From: Pseudovibrio exalbescens
Lineage (GTDB): Bacteria > Pseudomonadota > Alphaproteobacteria > Rhizobiales > Stappiaceae
Assembly: GCF_028737195.1 (NCBI RefSeq)
Contig: NZ_JAQZAJ010000003.1
Coordinates: 372,001 to 436,000 of the forward strand
Length of the DNA stretch: 64,000 nucleotides
Direction: 5' to 3'
The position numbers and the translations under genes are program-made. The notes beneath the pieces were generated by a model. The model made no database searches, was not told the DNA's origin, and saw only the letters and a list, made by a program, of their open reading frames with translations. Each line of letters opens with the position of its first letter. Positions within the stretch are counted from its first letter, which is position 1. Positions 18,433 to 26,206 of the stretch are shown piece by piece.

Positions 18433-18938
18433 TTTCTGACTGCTTGAAAGGGCGCGGGACGCCGGACCGAAGTTAGGTGTCTCCTAGCAGATTGGGCCGG
18501 GAAAGTGAAATCTACATCTGTGTTTTGTCGATGAAAAATCTGGCAGGTGCCGCAATTTTCAGCGAGATGGGGCAGGTGCACCGGTTGCGCATCGGGCCTC
18601 TTTCCATTTTCTGGTCCTTGATGGCAGCGCCGTCAAAACCGTCGCCGCAGGTGCGGTGGGGTGGAAGGTGGCGACACAGCCGCTGACTTCCTCAGCGTAA
18701 CCAGCTTCACGGGTGAGGGGGATAACTGTTCCGGCAAGCGCGAAGGCGAATGGTGGTCCACATCCTGCATCTGGTGCCTTCAGCGCGGCGGCAATCCCAT
18801 CTTCCGGTCACGGTCTGCGGGCCAATGCAAGAAATCCGTGTTTTGTTCAAATCCTTTCAAATTCTTTCAACCACCAACGCAAACTGCCGCGCCGCTTGGG
18901 GCGAGGCAGTTATTCCCTCTGTCAGGTGCGGTCTGGTG
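18433..18938. other. Gene-less stretch upstream of purL
   Basis: About 500 nt with no supported gene. On the minus strand 82 codons are open from 18807 to a stop at 18559, with a protein-like composition (GIAAALKAPDAGCGPPFAF) but no ATG or early GTG/TTG, so an intact gene is unlikely. It could be a remnant of an inactivated gene. The purL promoter should lie in its left part. No riboswitch consensus was found. Confidence 0.4.
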
Positions 18939-19478
18939 TCAGGCTACCGGGCCTGTGTATTCGCCGCGGGCCGGATAGTTTTTGGCCTTGACGAAATCCA
19001 GCGCGCCCAACAGGGGGTTGAAGTCAGGCCGCGCGAACGGCATGGTCTGCACGTTGCCGAAGTAGAGCGTGCCATCCGGCTTGATCAGAAACAGGCCGGG
19101 TTCGGAAAACTTGGCAGGCTCTTCAATGCCGATGGATGTGGTGCCGTGGCCCTCTGAAATGTAGAGGCCCCATTCCTTTGCCTTGGGCAGGGAAACGGAA
19201 TGCCCGACACGCAAGTTATTCGCGCCAATCTTGGTAGCAAATTCTGCTGCGCGGCCTGCGTCATCTGAAGACAGCGCAAGAGTTGTTACCCCTTTTTCAT
19301 TGAACTGCGGCGTCAGCGCTTCAAGCTCTTTCAGGTAGGTGGCGCAAATCGGGCAATGCAGGCCGCGATAGAAGACAACCATGGTTGCGAACTCAGGTGT
19401 CTCTGAGGCCAAATCAAAAGTGCCGCCGTCGACAAGCGGAACACTGAGGGAAGGGACAGGCTGGCGTGGAATGAGCAT
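18939..19478 (-). CDS. Peroxiredoxin-like (AhpC/TSA) family protein
   Basis: A thioredoxin-fold protein of 179 residues with VVFYRGLHCPICATYLKEL, placing a CxxC pair at Cys42 and Cys45 where peroxiredoxins have the peroxidatic cysteine. It probably reduces peroxides or disulfides in the cytoplasm, as no signal peptide is present. It diverges from an AraC-type regulator gene across about 100 nt, suggesting regulation by that protein. The exact substrate and reductant are unknown. Confidence 0.82.
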   Translation of the reverse strand: MLIPRQPVPSLSVPLVDGGTFDLASETPEFATMVVFYRGLHCPICATYLKELEALTPQFNEKGVTTLALSSDDAGRAAEFATKIGANNLRVGHSVSLPKAKEWGLYISEGHGTTSIGIEEPAKFSEPGLFLIKPDGTLYFGNVQTMPFARPDFNPLLGALDFVKAKNYPARGEYTGPVA

Positions 19479-19580
19479 TTCGTTTCTCCAGAGTTTGAGT
19501 GTTGTCTTCTCGGTAGTTGTTGGTAGGATATCGAACTATAGATTATATTTTGTTCGTAAAAGGTGACTTGGAGTACGGAA

Positions 19581-20387
19581 ATGGCCGAGCAGAGAAACCT
19601 TGATCGGTTGTGGGGCATTATCGAGAAGTTCCGTGTCAAGGCGGCCATCACCGCCAGCGGCGGCCAGGTCACTCCCATTGGAAACTTCTTCATTTATGAC
19701 TGCCATCAGACCCAGCATCGCAAACTTGTGTTTCTGCCTCATGCGGACAGCGAAGCCTCTGGTGCGTTCGAGCTTTGCAAGGACCGCTCGTTGTTGGTGG
19801 CGGCCTCTGTGGTGATTGGTGGGCCGGGCTCCCTCATTTCCCAAGCGTTGCCAGCGCAAGTGCTTGTAAACCTGAGTGAAACACCAGACCTCGCATCGGT
19901 GGCAGATCTGTTGGTTGAGGAGGTCACTGTTCCGCGTTGTGGCGGTCCTGCCGTTTTCGGAAGGCTTTGCGAGGTGGTTGTCATCCGCTTGTTAAGGCAT
20001 GCAATTAAGGCGGGTGTCGCGGACGTTGGATTGATCGCTGGACTTGGGCATCCCAAGCTGGCACAAGCCATTGTTGCAATGCATGAGGCACCGGAGAAAA
20101 GCTGGCGTCTTGAAACCCTTGCTGATGTGGCGGGCATGTCCCGTACCCAGTTTGCGACGGGGTTCAAGGAGGTGCTTGGCAAGACGCCGGGGGCCTATTT
20201 GACAGAATGGCGGTTGGCCGTGGCTCATCTTGAGCTGGAGGCGGGGCGTCCTTTGAAATCTGTTGCCGCACGTGTTGGGTTCGCCTCACCCGTAGCGCTC
20301 TCGCGTGCGTACCGCCGATACTATGGCGTTTCACCCCGTGAGACCAAGAATGAAGGCACGGCACTCGAGATCTCTCGGGTGGCTTAA
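19581..20387 (+). CDS. AraC-family transcriptional regulator with cupin sensor
   Basis: A 268-residue regulator. The N-terminal half matches the cupin_6 sensor of AraC/XylS proteins (FFIYDCHQ, then SLLVAASVVIGG). The C-terminal 100 residues hold two helix-turn-helix motifs (LADVAGMSRTQFATGFKEVL and VAARVGFASPVALSRAYRRY, ending GVSPRE). The ATG at 19581 follows TTGGAG by about 8 nt. It is divergent from the peroxiredoxin-like gene and lies 41 nt upstream of chrA, so either neighbour may be its target. Inducer unknown. Confidence 0.87.
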   Translation: MAEQRNLDRLWGIIEKFRVKAAITASGGQVTPIGNFFIYDCHQTQHRKLVFLPHADSEASGAFELCKDRSLLVAASVVIGGPGSLISQALPAQVLVNLSETPDLASVADLLVEEVTVPRCGGPAVFGRLCEVVVIRLLRHAIKAGVADVGLIAGLGHPKLAQAIVAMHEAPEKSWRLETLADVAGMSRTQFATGFKEVLGKTPGAYLTEWRLAVAHLELEAGRPLKSVAARVGFASPVALSRAYRRYYGVSPRETKNEGTALEISRVA

Positions 20388-20428
20388 AGCTTTTGAGCCA
20401 GTGGTTTAACAAGAGTTTTAGTGGTGAA

Positions 20429-21667
20429 ATGACAAATGAAGTTAAAAGAGAGCCGCAGGAAGGCTCTCACGGAAAGACAGAGGGCACACCGGGTGAGGTC
20501 TTTTCGGCCTTTCTCAAGTTGGGGGTGACGTCTTTCGGCGGGCCTATTGCGCACCTTGGATACTTCCGCGACGAGCTGGTGCAGCGCCGTCAGTGGGTCT
20601 CCGAAGAGCGGTATGCTGACCTTGTGGCGCTGTGTCAGTTCTTGCCTGGTCCGGCCAGTTCTCAGGTCGGCTTCGCGCTGGGCTTGCTGCGTGCGGGGCC
20701 ACTTGGCGCTTTGGCCGCCTTTACCGCGTTTACGCTTCCTTCCGCCTTAATCCTCATTGCTTTTGCCTATGGTGCAGATGCCTTTGGCGGTCCGGTCGGT
20801 CTTGGACTTATTCACGGTCTGAAGCTGGTGGCGGTTGCCGTCGTGGCGCAAGCAGTTTGGGGGATGGCGCAAAACTTATGCCCGGACAAGGAGCGCGCGG
20901 CCATTGCCGTGATCTCGGTTTTTGTGGTCACGTTTTTGGCAACTGCAGGCGGTCAGATTCTCGCCATCATCTTTGGTGTGGTAGCCGGTTTCGTGCTGTT
21001 GCGCGATCCCTCTGACAGCGGCGAAAGCCATATGCGGTTTCCGGTCAGCGTTACTGCGGCAGGCATCTCATTTGCCGTGTTCCTGCTTTTGCTGATTGGC
21101 GTACCGCTGGTGGCCGGTGGCTCCTCCGATACGGCGCTTAGTGTTTTTGACGGCTTCTACCGGGCCGGGGCCCTTGTTTTCGGCGGCGGGCATGTTGTTC
21201 TGCCTTTGCTTCAGACCGAGGTGGTCTCTACCGGTTGGCTGAGCAGCGAGAGTTTTCTGGCAGGTTATGGTGCCGCGCAAGCGATGCCGGGCCCGCTCTT
21301 TACCTTCGCATCCTACCTCGGGGCGGCCATGTCTGAGCCCATTGGCGGCCTTCTTGGGGCGCTGGTGGCAACACTGGCGGTGTTCCTTCCGGGCTTTTTA
21401 TTGCTCATTGCAGCGCTGCCGTTCTGGAACACCATTGGTGCTCGTCCTGACGCGCGTGCTGCCATGCGCGGTGCCAACGCTGCGGTGGTCGGAATTTTGG
21501 GCGCAGCCCTCTACAACCCCGTCTGGACCAGCGCGGTGCTAAGCCCCGCCGACTTTGCAGTGGCTCTTGCTGGTTTCATCCTGTTGGTGCGATGGAAGTT
21601 GGCACCTTGGATTGTTGTTGTGCTTCTGGGGGGCGCCGGTATCGCCATGAAGCTGTTGCTCGGCTGA
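20429..21667 (+). CDS. chrA: Chromate transporter, two-domain ChrA
   Basis: CHR-family inner-membrane exporter of 412 residues, the fused long form with two homologous halves. The first half carries GVTSFGGPIAHLGYFRDELV and QFLPGPASSQVGFALG; the second GALVFGGGHVVLPLLQTE and AQAMPGPLFTFASYLG. Known members expel chromate; some may carry other oxyanions. The ATG at 20429 follows the regulator gene by 41 nt and may be cotranscribed with it. It sits inside the otherwise contiguous pur cluster. A bidirectional terminator follows. Confidence 0.92.
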   Translation: MTNEVKREPQEGSHGKTEGTPGEVFSAFLKLGVTSFGGPIAHLGYFRDELVQRRQWVSEERYADLVALCQFLPGPASSQVGFALGLLRAGPLGALAAFTAFTLPSALILIAFAYGADAFGGPVGLGLIHGLKLVAVAVVAQAVWGMAQNLCPDKERAAIAVISVFVVTFLATAGGQILAIIFGVVAGFVLLRDPSDSGESHMRFPVSVTAAGISFAVFLLLLIGVPLVAGGSSDTALSVFDGFYRAGALVFGGGHVVLPLLQTEVVSTGWLSSESFLAGYGAAQAMPGPLFTFASYLGAAMSEPIGGLLGALVATLAVFLPGFLLLIAALPFWNTIGARPDARAAMRGANAAVVGILGAALYNPVWTSAVLSPADFAVALAGFILLVRWKLAPWIVVVLLGGAGIAMKLLLG

Positions 21668-21690
21668 TATTGCCGGTTCCTAGAAAAAAC

Positions 21691-21717
21691 AAAAAGCCCG
21701 CTCACTGAGCGGGCTTT
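21691..21717. terminator. Bidirectional terminator between chrA and purQ
   Basis: AAAAGCCCGCTCA and TGAGCGGGCTTTT form a nearly perfect hairpin with a minimal loop and T tracts on both strands. It serves the convergent chrA and purQ genes. Confidence 0.9.
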
Positions 21718-21739
21718 TCTGTATTTTTTTTCAGATAGA

Positions 21740-22414
21740 TCAGGCTGCTGCCAAGTTCGCGAAAACGCTTTCGAACATGGCGCGGCCCTGCAGGCCGCCG
21801 TGCAGATCTTCGATGAGATTTTCCGGATGCGGCATCATGCCTAGAACGTTGCCCTTGGCATTGGTGATGCCGGCGATGTCGTTCAGGGAGCCGTTTGGAT
21901 TTGTGCCGTCTGCATAGCGGAAGGCAACCTGACCATTGCCTTCGATCTGGGCCAGCGTTTCTGCGTCCGCAAAATAGTTGCCGTCGTGGTGGGCAACCGG
22001 GCAGCGCCATACTGCGCCTTTCTCCATCTTGGAGGTGAAGGCGGTATTGGTGTTTTCGGTCTTGAGCATCACTTCCTTGCACACGAAGTGCAGGGAGGCG
22101 TTGCGCATCAAGGCACCAGGCAGGAGGCCCGCTTCGGTGAGCATCTGGAACCCATTGCAAACGCCAAGAACGTGACGGCCCTTATCCGCAGCGTCCTTGA
22201 CGGCTTGCATGATTGGCGAACGGGCAGCAATAGCGCCTGAACGCAAATAATCCCCGTAGGAGAACCCGCCGGGAAGGACCACGAGGTCCACATCCGGAAG
22301 TGCGGTTTCAGTGTGCCAGACGGTGGCGACAGGCTGTCCGGAGATTTTCTCCAGCGCCTTGATCATGTCGCGGTCCCGGTTGGAGCCGGGGAAGATGATG
22401 ACTGCGGACTTCAT
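21740..22414 (-). CDS. purQ: Phosphoribosylformylglycinamidine synthase subunit PurQ
   Basis: The glutaminase subunit of FGAM synthase, supplying ammonia to PurL. It has 224 residues, starting [17 protein letters not shown]. The class I amidotransferase nucleophile is in [10 protein letters not shown], with the catalytic His-Pro-Glu in MMPHPENLI. It follows purS and a microprotein gene at short spacing on the same strand. The downstream terminator and the interposed chrA block mean purL cannot be on the same transcript. Confidence 0.96.
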   Translation of the reverse strand: MKSAVIIFPGSNRDRDMIKALEKISGQPVATVWHTETALPDVDLVVLPGGFSYGDYLRSGAIAARSPIMQAVKDAADKGRHVLGVCNGFQMLTEAGLLPGALMRNASLHFVCKEVMLKTENTNTAFTSKMEKGAVWRCPVAHHDGNYFADAETLAQIEGNGQVAFRYADGTNPNGSLNDIAGITNAKGNVLGMMPHPENLIEDLHGGLQGRAMFESVFANLAAA

Positions 22415-22440
22415 AGGACCTTAGCTCAGCTTTCTATGAG

Positions 22441-22569
22441 TTACAGAAGGATTAAAACTGCGAGGAGGGAGAGCAGCATGGGTAGCAGGATGAACACAGC
22501 CGCCTTGATGGCCAGGAAGCGAACGATCTTCCGGGTATCATCTTGTTGCGCTTTGGATGTGTCCTGCAT
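22441..22569 (-). CDS. 42-residue membrane microprotein between purS and purQ
   Basis: A short frame of 42 codons reading MQDTSKAQQDDTRKIVRFL at the N-terminus, then one strongly hydrophobic helix (about residues 20-42). It fits the phosphoribosylformylglycinamidine synthase-associated small membrane protein described for rhizobial pur operons. The ATG at 22569 is preceded by GAGGCTGAG. It lies 15 nt after purS and 26 nt before purQ on the same strand, so it should be cotranslated with them. Its function is unknown; it may tether the PurSQL complex to the membrane, which is speculation. Confidence 0.75.
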   Translation of the reverse strand: MQDTSKAQQDDTRKIVRFLAIKAAVFILLPMLLSLLAVLILL

Positions 22570-22584
22570 GCACTCAGCCTCAGA

Positions 22585-22824
22585 CTAGAGCAGCTCGATG
22601 GCGTAGTTCTCGATCACCGTGTTGGCGAGAAGCTTTTCGCACATGGCTTCGATTTCTGCCTTTGCAGCTTCTGCATCGCGATCGGTCAATACGATGTCAA
22701 ACACCTTGCCCTGACGGACACCTTCAACACCATCAAAACCGAGAGAGCCCAGAGAGCCTTCGATTGCTTTGCCCTGAGGGTCAAGAACGCCGTTCTTAAG
22801 GGTAACGGTCACGCGTGCTTTCAT
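22585..22824 (-). CDS. purS: Phosphoribosylformylglycinamidine synthase subunit PurS
   Basis: A 79-residue structural subunit that joins PurQ to PurL in the FGAM synthase complex. It has the typical MKARVTVTLKNGVLDPQGKA start and the VRQGKVFDI core. It follows purC by 177 nt, across a terminator-like hairpin, and starts the purS-microprotein-purQ cluster. Confidence 0.95.
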   Translation of the reverse strand: MKARVTVTLKNGVLDPQGKAIEGSLGSLGFDGVEGVRQGKVFDIVLTDRDAEAAKAEIEAMCEKLLANTVIENYAIELL

Positions 22825-22928
22825 GGTTTTGTCTGGTCCTCTGAATTGGGTCGTGTCGCTGAGCGCCGCAGAAAAACAGCGCCAAATTGTCGAGGGTCTC
22901 TTACCCCGGACAAGCGTGCGATTAAAGG

Positions 22929-22960
22929 AAAAAATAAGGGGCGATCACATATGTCGCCCC
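22929..22960 (-). terminator. Terminator-like hairpin between purC and purS
   Basis: On the minus strand GGGGCGA and TCGCCCC pair around a 9-nt loop, followed by TTATTTTTT. It would stop or attenuate transcription from purC into purS. Confidence 0.65.
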
Positions 22961-23001
22961 GTTTTCTTCGCGTTCGCTGGTCAGTCTCAAGAGAGGCTGA
23001 A

Positions 23002-23766
23002 CTACTTAACCAGCACAGGACCACCGCCCTGTGGACGGTCGTTCTCGATCAGGATGCCGAGACGGCGTGCGACTTCCTGATAGGCTTCAACCATGCCGCC
23101 CATATTCTGACGGAAGCGATCCTTGTCGAGCTTGTCATTGGTCTTGGTGTCCCACAAACGGCAGCTGTCTGGAGAGATTTCATCAGCCAGAACAATGCGC
23201 ATCATGTCGCCTTCGATAAGGCGGCCAAGCTCGATCTTGAAGTCAACAAGGCGGATGCCGACACCCATGAACAGGCCCGACAGGAAGTCGTTGATGCGAA
23301 TGCCCAGAGCCATCATGTCATCTAGCTCTTGAGGCGTTGCCCAGCCAAATGCCGTGATGTGCTCTTCAGAGACCAGCGGGTCACCCAGCTCATCGTTCTT
23401 GTAATAGAACTCGATGATGGAGCGCGGCAGCTGCGTGCCTTCTTCAACGCCAAGGCGCTTGCTCAACGAGCCAGCAGCCACGTTGCGGACAACGAGCTCG
23501 ATCGGAATCACTTCCACTTCGCGAATGAGCTGCTCGCGCATGTTCAGGCGGCGCAGGAAGTGGGTCGGAATGCCGAGATTGTTCAGGTTGGTGAAGATGT
23601 ACTCGGAAATCCGATTGTTCAGCACGCCCTTGCCGTCAATAACCTCATGCTTCTGGTTGTTGAAGGCCGTCGCATCGTCTTTGAAATGCTGGATCAGTGT
23701 ACCTGGCTCAGGCCCTTCGTAAAGAATCTTGGCCTTGCCTTCGTAAATTCGCCTGCGGCGGTTCAT
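23002..23766 (-). CDS. purC: SAICAR synthase
   Basis: Condenses CAIR with aspartate using ATP in purine synthesis. The 254-residue protein has the family N-terminus ([20 protein letters not shown]) and signature [15 protein letters not shown]. The gene is divergent from the DUF1476 gene and is the first in the purC-purS-microprotein-purQ direction, though a terminator-like hairpin follows it. Confidence 0.97.
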   Translation of the reverse strand: MNRRRRIYEGKAKILYEGPEPGTLIQHFKDDATAFNNQKHEVIDGKGVLNNRISEYIFTNLNNLGIPTHFLRRLNMREQLIREVEVIPIELVVRNVAAGSLSKRLGVEEGTQLPRSIIEFYYKNDELGDPLVSEEHITAFGWATPQELDDMMALGIRINDFLSGLFMGVGIRLVDFKIELGRLIEGDMMRIVLADEISPDSCRLWDTKTNDKLDKDRFRQNMGGMVEAYQEVARRLGILIENDRPQGGGPVLVK

Positions 23767-24110
23767 TAGCGCGTACCACTAGTGTTCGAGAAACATCAAT
23801 TGCAAGGCCCTTTGCCGCCAGCCTCCGCCGCACCGGCGTCCATGTTCATGGCCTGCTCGGCGGGGTATGGCTCTTAGCGGGCTCGGGACCCCGCTCGTGC
23901 GCGCGGAAGTTAACCGACTTTTGGACAAAGCACAAATGGCCATTTTCCAATAGGCGTGAGTGCCTCCAAATGCCGACAGTCTCTGACAAGATACGGTGAA
24001 CTGCCATTTTGACGTGGGCGTGCCAATCGCCTAGAATTAAAGGGAAATCGGTGAGCTGAGAGTCGGCTCTCCGCACTTTGGGAGAAGTGCGGCACAGCGG
24101 GAGAAAACGT
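23767..24110. other. Divergent intergenic region between purC and the DUF1476 gene
   Basis: A 344-nt region without a supported gene. It contains the sigma-70-like promoter at 24009-24037 for the DUF1476 gene and an 8-bp perfect hairpin CCGCACTT/AAGTGCGG at 24071-24092, just upstream of that gene's ribosome binding site. No purC promoter could be fixed. Confidence 0.5.
24009..24037 (+). promoter_or_regulatory. Candidate sigma-70 promoter of the DUF1476 gene
   Basis: TTGACG and TAGAAT are separated by exactly 17 nt, five of six consensus bases in each box. The start codon is about 70 nt downstream, and a small leader hairpin lies between. Confidence 0.55.
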
Positions 24111-24434
24111 ATGACGACCTTCGACAACCGCGAAAAAAGCTTTGAGCATGGGTTCGCAATCGGGTCTGAGCTGGCTTTCAAAGCGAGGGCGCGTCGCAAC
24201 CAGATGATCGGCCTGTGGGCTGGAGAAAAGCTCGGTATGGACGCTGCAGCGGCTGATGCTTATGCCTCCGAGTTGGTGGCGCTGGACCTGAAACCAGAAG
24301 CTGATGACGTTGTTTTTGAGCGCATTGCTGAAGACTTTGCCAAGGCAGGTGTTGCCCAATCCCATCACCAGATTCGCCGGAACATGATGCAGATGCAGAT
24401 TGAAGCGGAGCGGCAGGTAAGGGAGAGCGTTTAA
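24111..24434 (+). CDS. DUF1476 protein, F1-ATPase zeta inhibitor subunit
   Basis: A 107-residue helical protein matching the alphaproteobacterial zeta subunit, which binds F1-ATPase and blocks ATP hydrolysis. The family opening is clear (MTTFDNREKSFEHGFA), followed by FKARARRNQMIGLWAGEKLG. In Paracoccus the N-terminal stretch is the inhibitory segment. The ATG at 24111 follows GGGAG by 8 nt. Its position next to purC is common in rhizobial genomes. Whether this copy inhibits the enzyme strongly cannot be judged from sequence. Confidence 0.88.
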   Translation: MTTFDNREKSFEHGFAIGSELAFKARARRNQMIGLWAGEKLGMDAAAADAYASELVALDLKPEADDVVFERIAEDFAKAGVAQSHHQIRRNMMQMQIEAERQVRESV

Positions 24435-24558
24435 CGCACTTGAGCTGACGCAAACACGGGGTGAGGCCGTTCGATGTGACGGTCATGCATGTGCGTGTAA
24501 TGCCTTGGCTTTACGCGCGTTGTTCTCGTGAATTGGCTTTTTGTCTTTGGGAGGAGAC

Positions 24559-25362
24559 ATGCAAACATGTGGTGAGAACCTTGCCTCAAGGCTGAGGCAG
24601 GGCGGTGTCGTTCACAGCGCCTGGAGCAACTTTGGGGTGCCTGTCGTCTGTGAAGCGTTTGTGCGCGCAGGCTTTTCCAGTGTTGTGGTTGATATGCAGC
24701 ATGGCATGGCTCGCGGTAGCGAGGCGCGGGACTGCGTTTCGGCTATTGTTGCTGCAAAGGCTTCTGCGGCAGTTCGCGTGTGCGTTGGCAGCTTTCAGGA
24801 TGCAAGCTGGATGCTGGATGTGGGCGCGGAGGCGGTGATTGCCCCCATGGTCAACAGTGCTGAAGATGCCAAGCGACTTGTTGAGTTTTGCAAGTACCCT
24901 CCCGTTGGCGCGCGAAGTTTCGGCGCATTCCGCGGTTGCATGCTGAACGATTGCGATATGGCAAGCTACCAGGAAACGGCCAATGAAGAGACGGTTGCCA
25001 TGGCGATGATTGAGACACCGGAAGCAGTTGGCGCGTTGGATGACATCCTAGCCGTGGACGGTTTGGACGGTGTGTTTGTTGGGCCCGCGGACCTGTCTCT
25101 GACCCTCTCAAACGGTGGGGAAGTGGCACCCGAAGCCGATCATGCATTAAGCATGCAAAAGGAAATCGCTGAGAAGGCGGAGGCCGCTAGGAAGTTCGCC
25201 GGGATTTACTGCGTCAGTGAGAGGCATTTTCACGCGTCCGTGGCAAGTGGCTACCGGTTTTTGGCCTATGGTGCGGATGGCCAGATCTTCGGAGAGGCTG
25301 CCCGGCACGTGTCCAGTTTGTTGTCGTCACATCCAACTAAAGGTTCCAGCGACATCTACTAG
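24559..25362 (+). CDS. HpcH/HpaI-family aldolase
   Basis: A class II metal-dependent aldolase of 267 residues that cleaves or forms 2-oxo acids from pyruvate and an aldehyde. Motifs seen are VVVDMQHGMA (family: D-x-EHG), then the metal-binding MIETPEAVGALDDI and FVGPADLSLTL. The usual catalytic EHG is changed to QHG. The ATG at 24559 follows GGGAGGAG. No pathway genes adjoin it, so the natural substrate is unknown; 4-hydroxy-2-oxoheptanedioate aldolase is only one option. Confidence 0.85.
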   Translation: MQTCGENLASRLRQGGVVHSAWSNFGVPVVCEAFVRAGFSSVVVDMQHGMARGSEARDCVSAIVAAKASAAVRVCVGSFQDASWMLDVGAEAVIAPMVNSAEDAKRLVEFCKYPPVGARSFGAFRGCMLNDCDMASYQETANEETVAMAMIETPEAVGALDDILAVDGLDGVFVGPADLSLTLSNGGEVAPEADHALSMQKEIAEKAEAARKFAGIYCVSERHFHASVASGYRFLAYGADGQIFGEAARHVSSLLSSHPTKGSSDIY

Positions 25363-25412
25363 GCGTCGTTCCATCACAGAATAGCTATTGAGATGTTGTC
25401 CGCTGAAAATGG

Positions 25413-25444
25413 AAAAGCCCGCAAGCTTCAATCTCGCGGGCTTT
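25413..25444. terminator. Bidirectional terminator between the aldolase gene and rpe
   Basis: AAAAGCCCGC and GCGGGCTTTT form a 10-bp perfect stem around a 12-nt loop, with T tracts on both strands. The two genes converge here. Confidence 0.87.
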
Positions 25445-25470
25445 TGTCGTTTCAAATCAGGTGTGTGTGA

Positions 25471-26148
25471 CTAGCGACGAGCTGCATCTCCGGCAGCACG
25501 GATGGCTGCAATGTTCTGGCGGTAGCTCTCAAGGGTGCTCCCTTTGAAGACGGCTGAGCCTGCTACCAGCGTGTCCGCACCTGCCTGTGTGATGAGAGGG
25601 GCGGTTTCGGGCGTGATGCCGCCATCAATCTCGATGCGGATCGGACGATCGCCAATCATCTGTTTGATGCGGCGCGTCTTTTCGATCATGGAAGGGATGA
25701 ATTTCTGCCCGCCGAAGCCTGGGTTCACGGTCATCACGAGGATGAGATCCAGACGGTCGAGAACATACTCGAGGCTGCTTTCTGGGGTCGCCGGGTTGAG
25801 GGAAACGCCAGCTTTCTTGCCCTGGTCCTTGATGGCCTGCAAGGAGCGGTCCAGATGCTTGGAGGCTTCCGCATGAATGGTGATGTAGTCGGAGCCCGCC
25901 TTGGCAAAGGCTTCGATGTAAGGATCGACTGGTTCAATCATCAGGTGCGTGTCGAAGACCTTGTCGGTGTACGGACGAATGGCGGCAATAAAGTCCGGCC
26001 CGAAGGTGATGTTCGGGACAAAGTGGCCGTCCATCACGTCCAGATGGATCCAGTCGGCGCCAGCTTCTGCTACGTCGCGAACTTCCTGACCGAGCTTTGA
26101 AAAGTCCGAGGCCAGAACGGACGGTGCGATGACGAGTGGATTGCTCAT
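25471..26148 (-). CDS. rpe: Ribulose-phosphate 3-epimerase
   Basis: Interconverts ribulose 5-phosphate and xylulose 5-phosphate in the pentose phosphate pathway. The 225-residue TIM-barrel protein starts with [17 protein letters not shown]. Metal and catalytic residues are in [22 protein letters not shown] and [16 protein letters not shown] lies upstream of the ATG at 26148. It is preceded on the same strand by a transporter gene with about 58 nt between, possibly forming a unit. Confidence 0.96.
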   Translation of the reverse strand: MSNPLVIAPSVLASDFSKLGQEVRDVAEAGADWIHLDVMDGHFVPNITFGPDFIAAIRPYTDKVFDTHLMIEPVDPYIEAFAKAGSDYITIHAEASKHLDRSLQAIKDQGKKAGVSLNPATPESSLEYVLDRLDLILVMTVNPGFGGQKFIPSMIEKTRRIKQMIGDRPIRIEIDGGITPETAPLITQAGADTLVAGSAVFKGSTLESYRQNIAAIRAAGDAARR

Positions 26149-26206
26149 CTCAAGGTCTCCAGAGCATGCTTGTTAGTCTTGTCATGGCGCTAGCACGAGG
26201 GCGTTG

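Noticed and set aside
16450-18447. 665-codon open frame antisense to purL
   Set aside because: It mirrors a highly conserved gene, has no recognisable domain and arises from purL codon bias.
18541-18840. Possible cobalamin or other riboswitch upstream of purL
   Set aside because: GC-rich with repeats of GGCAGGTGC type, but the B12-box and conserved core elements could not be found on either strand.
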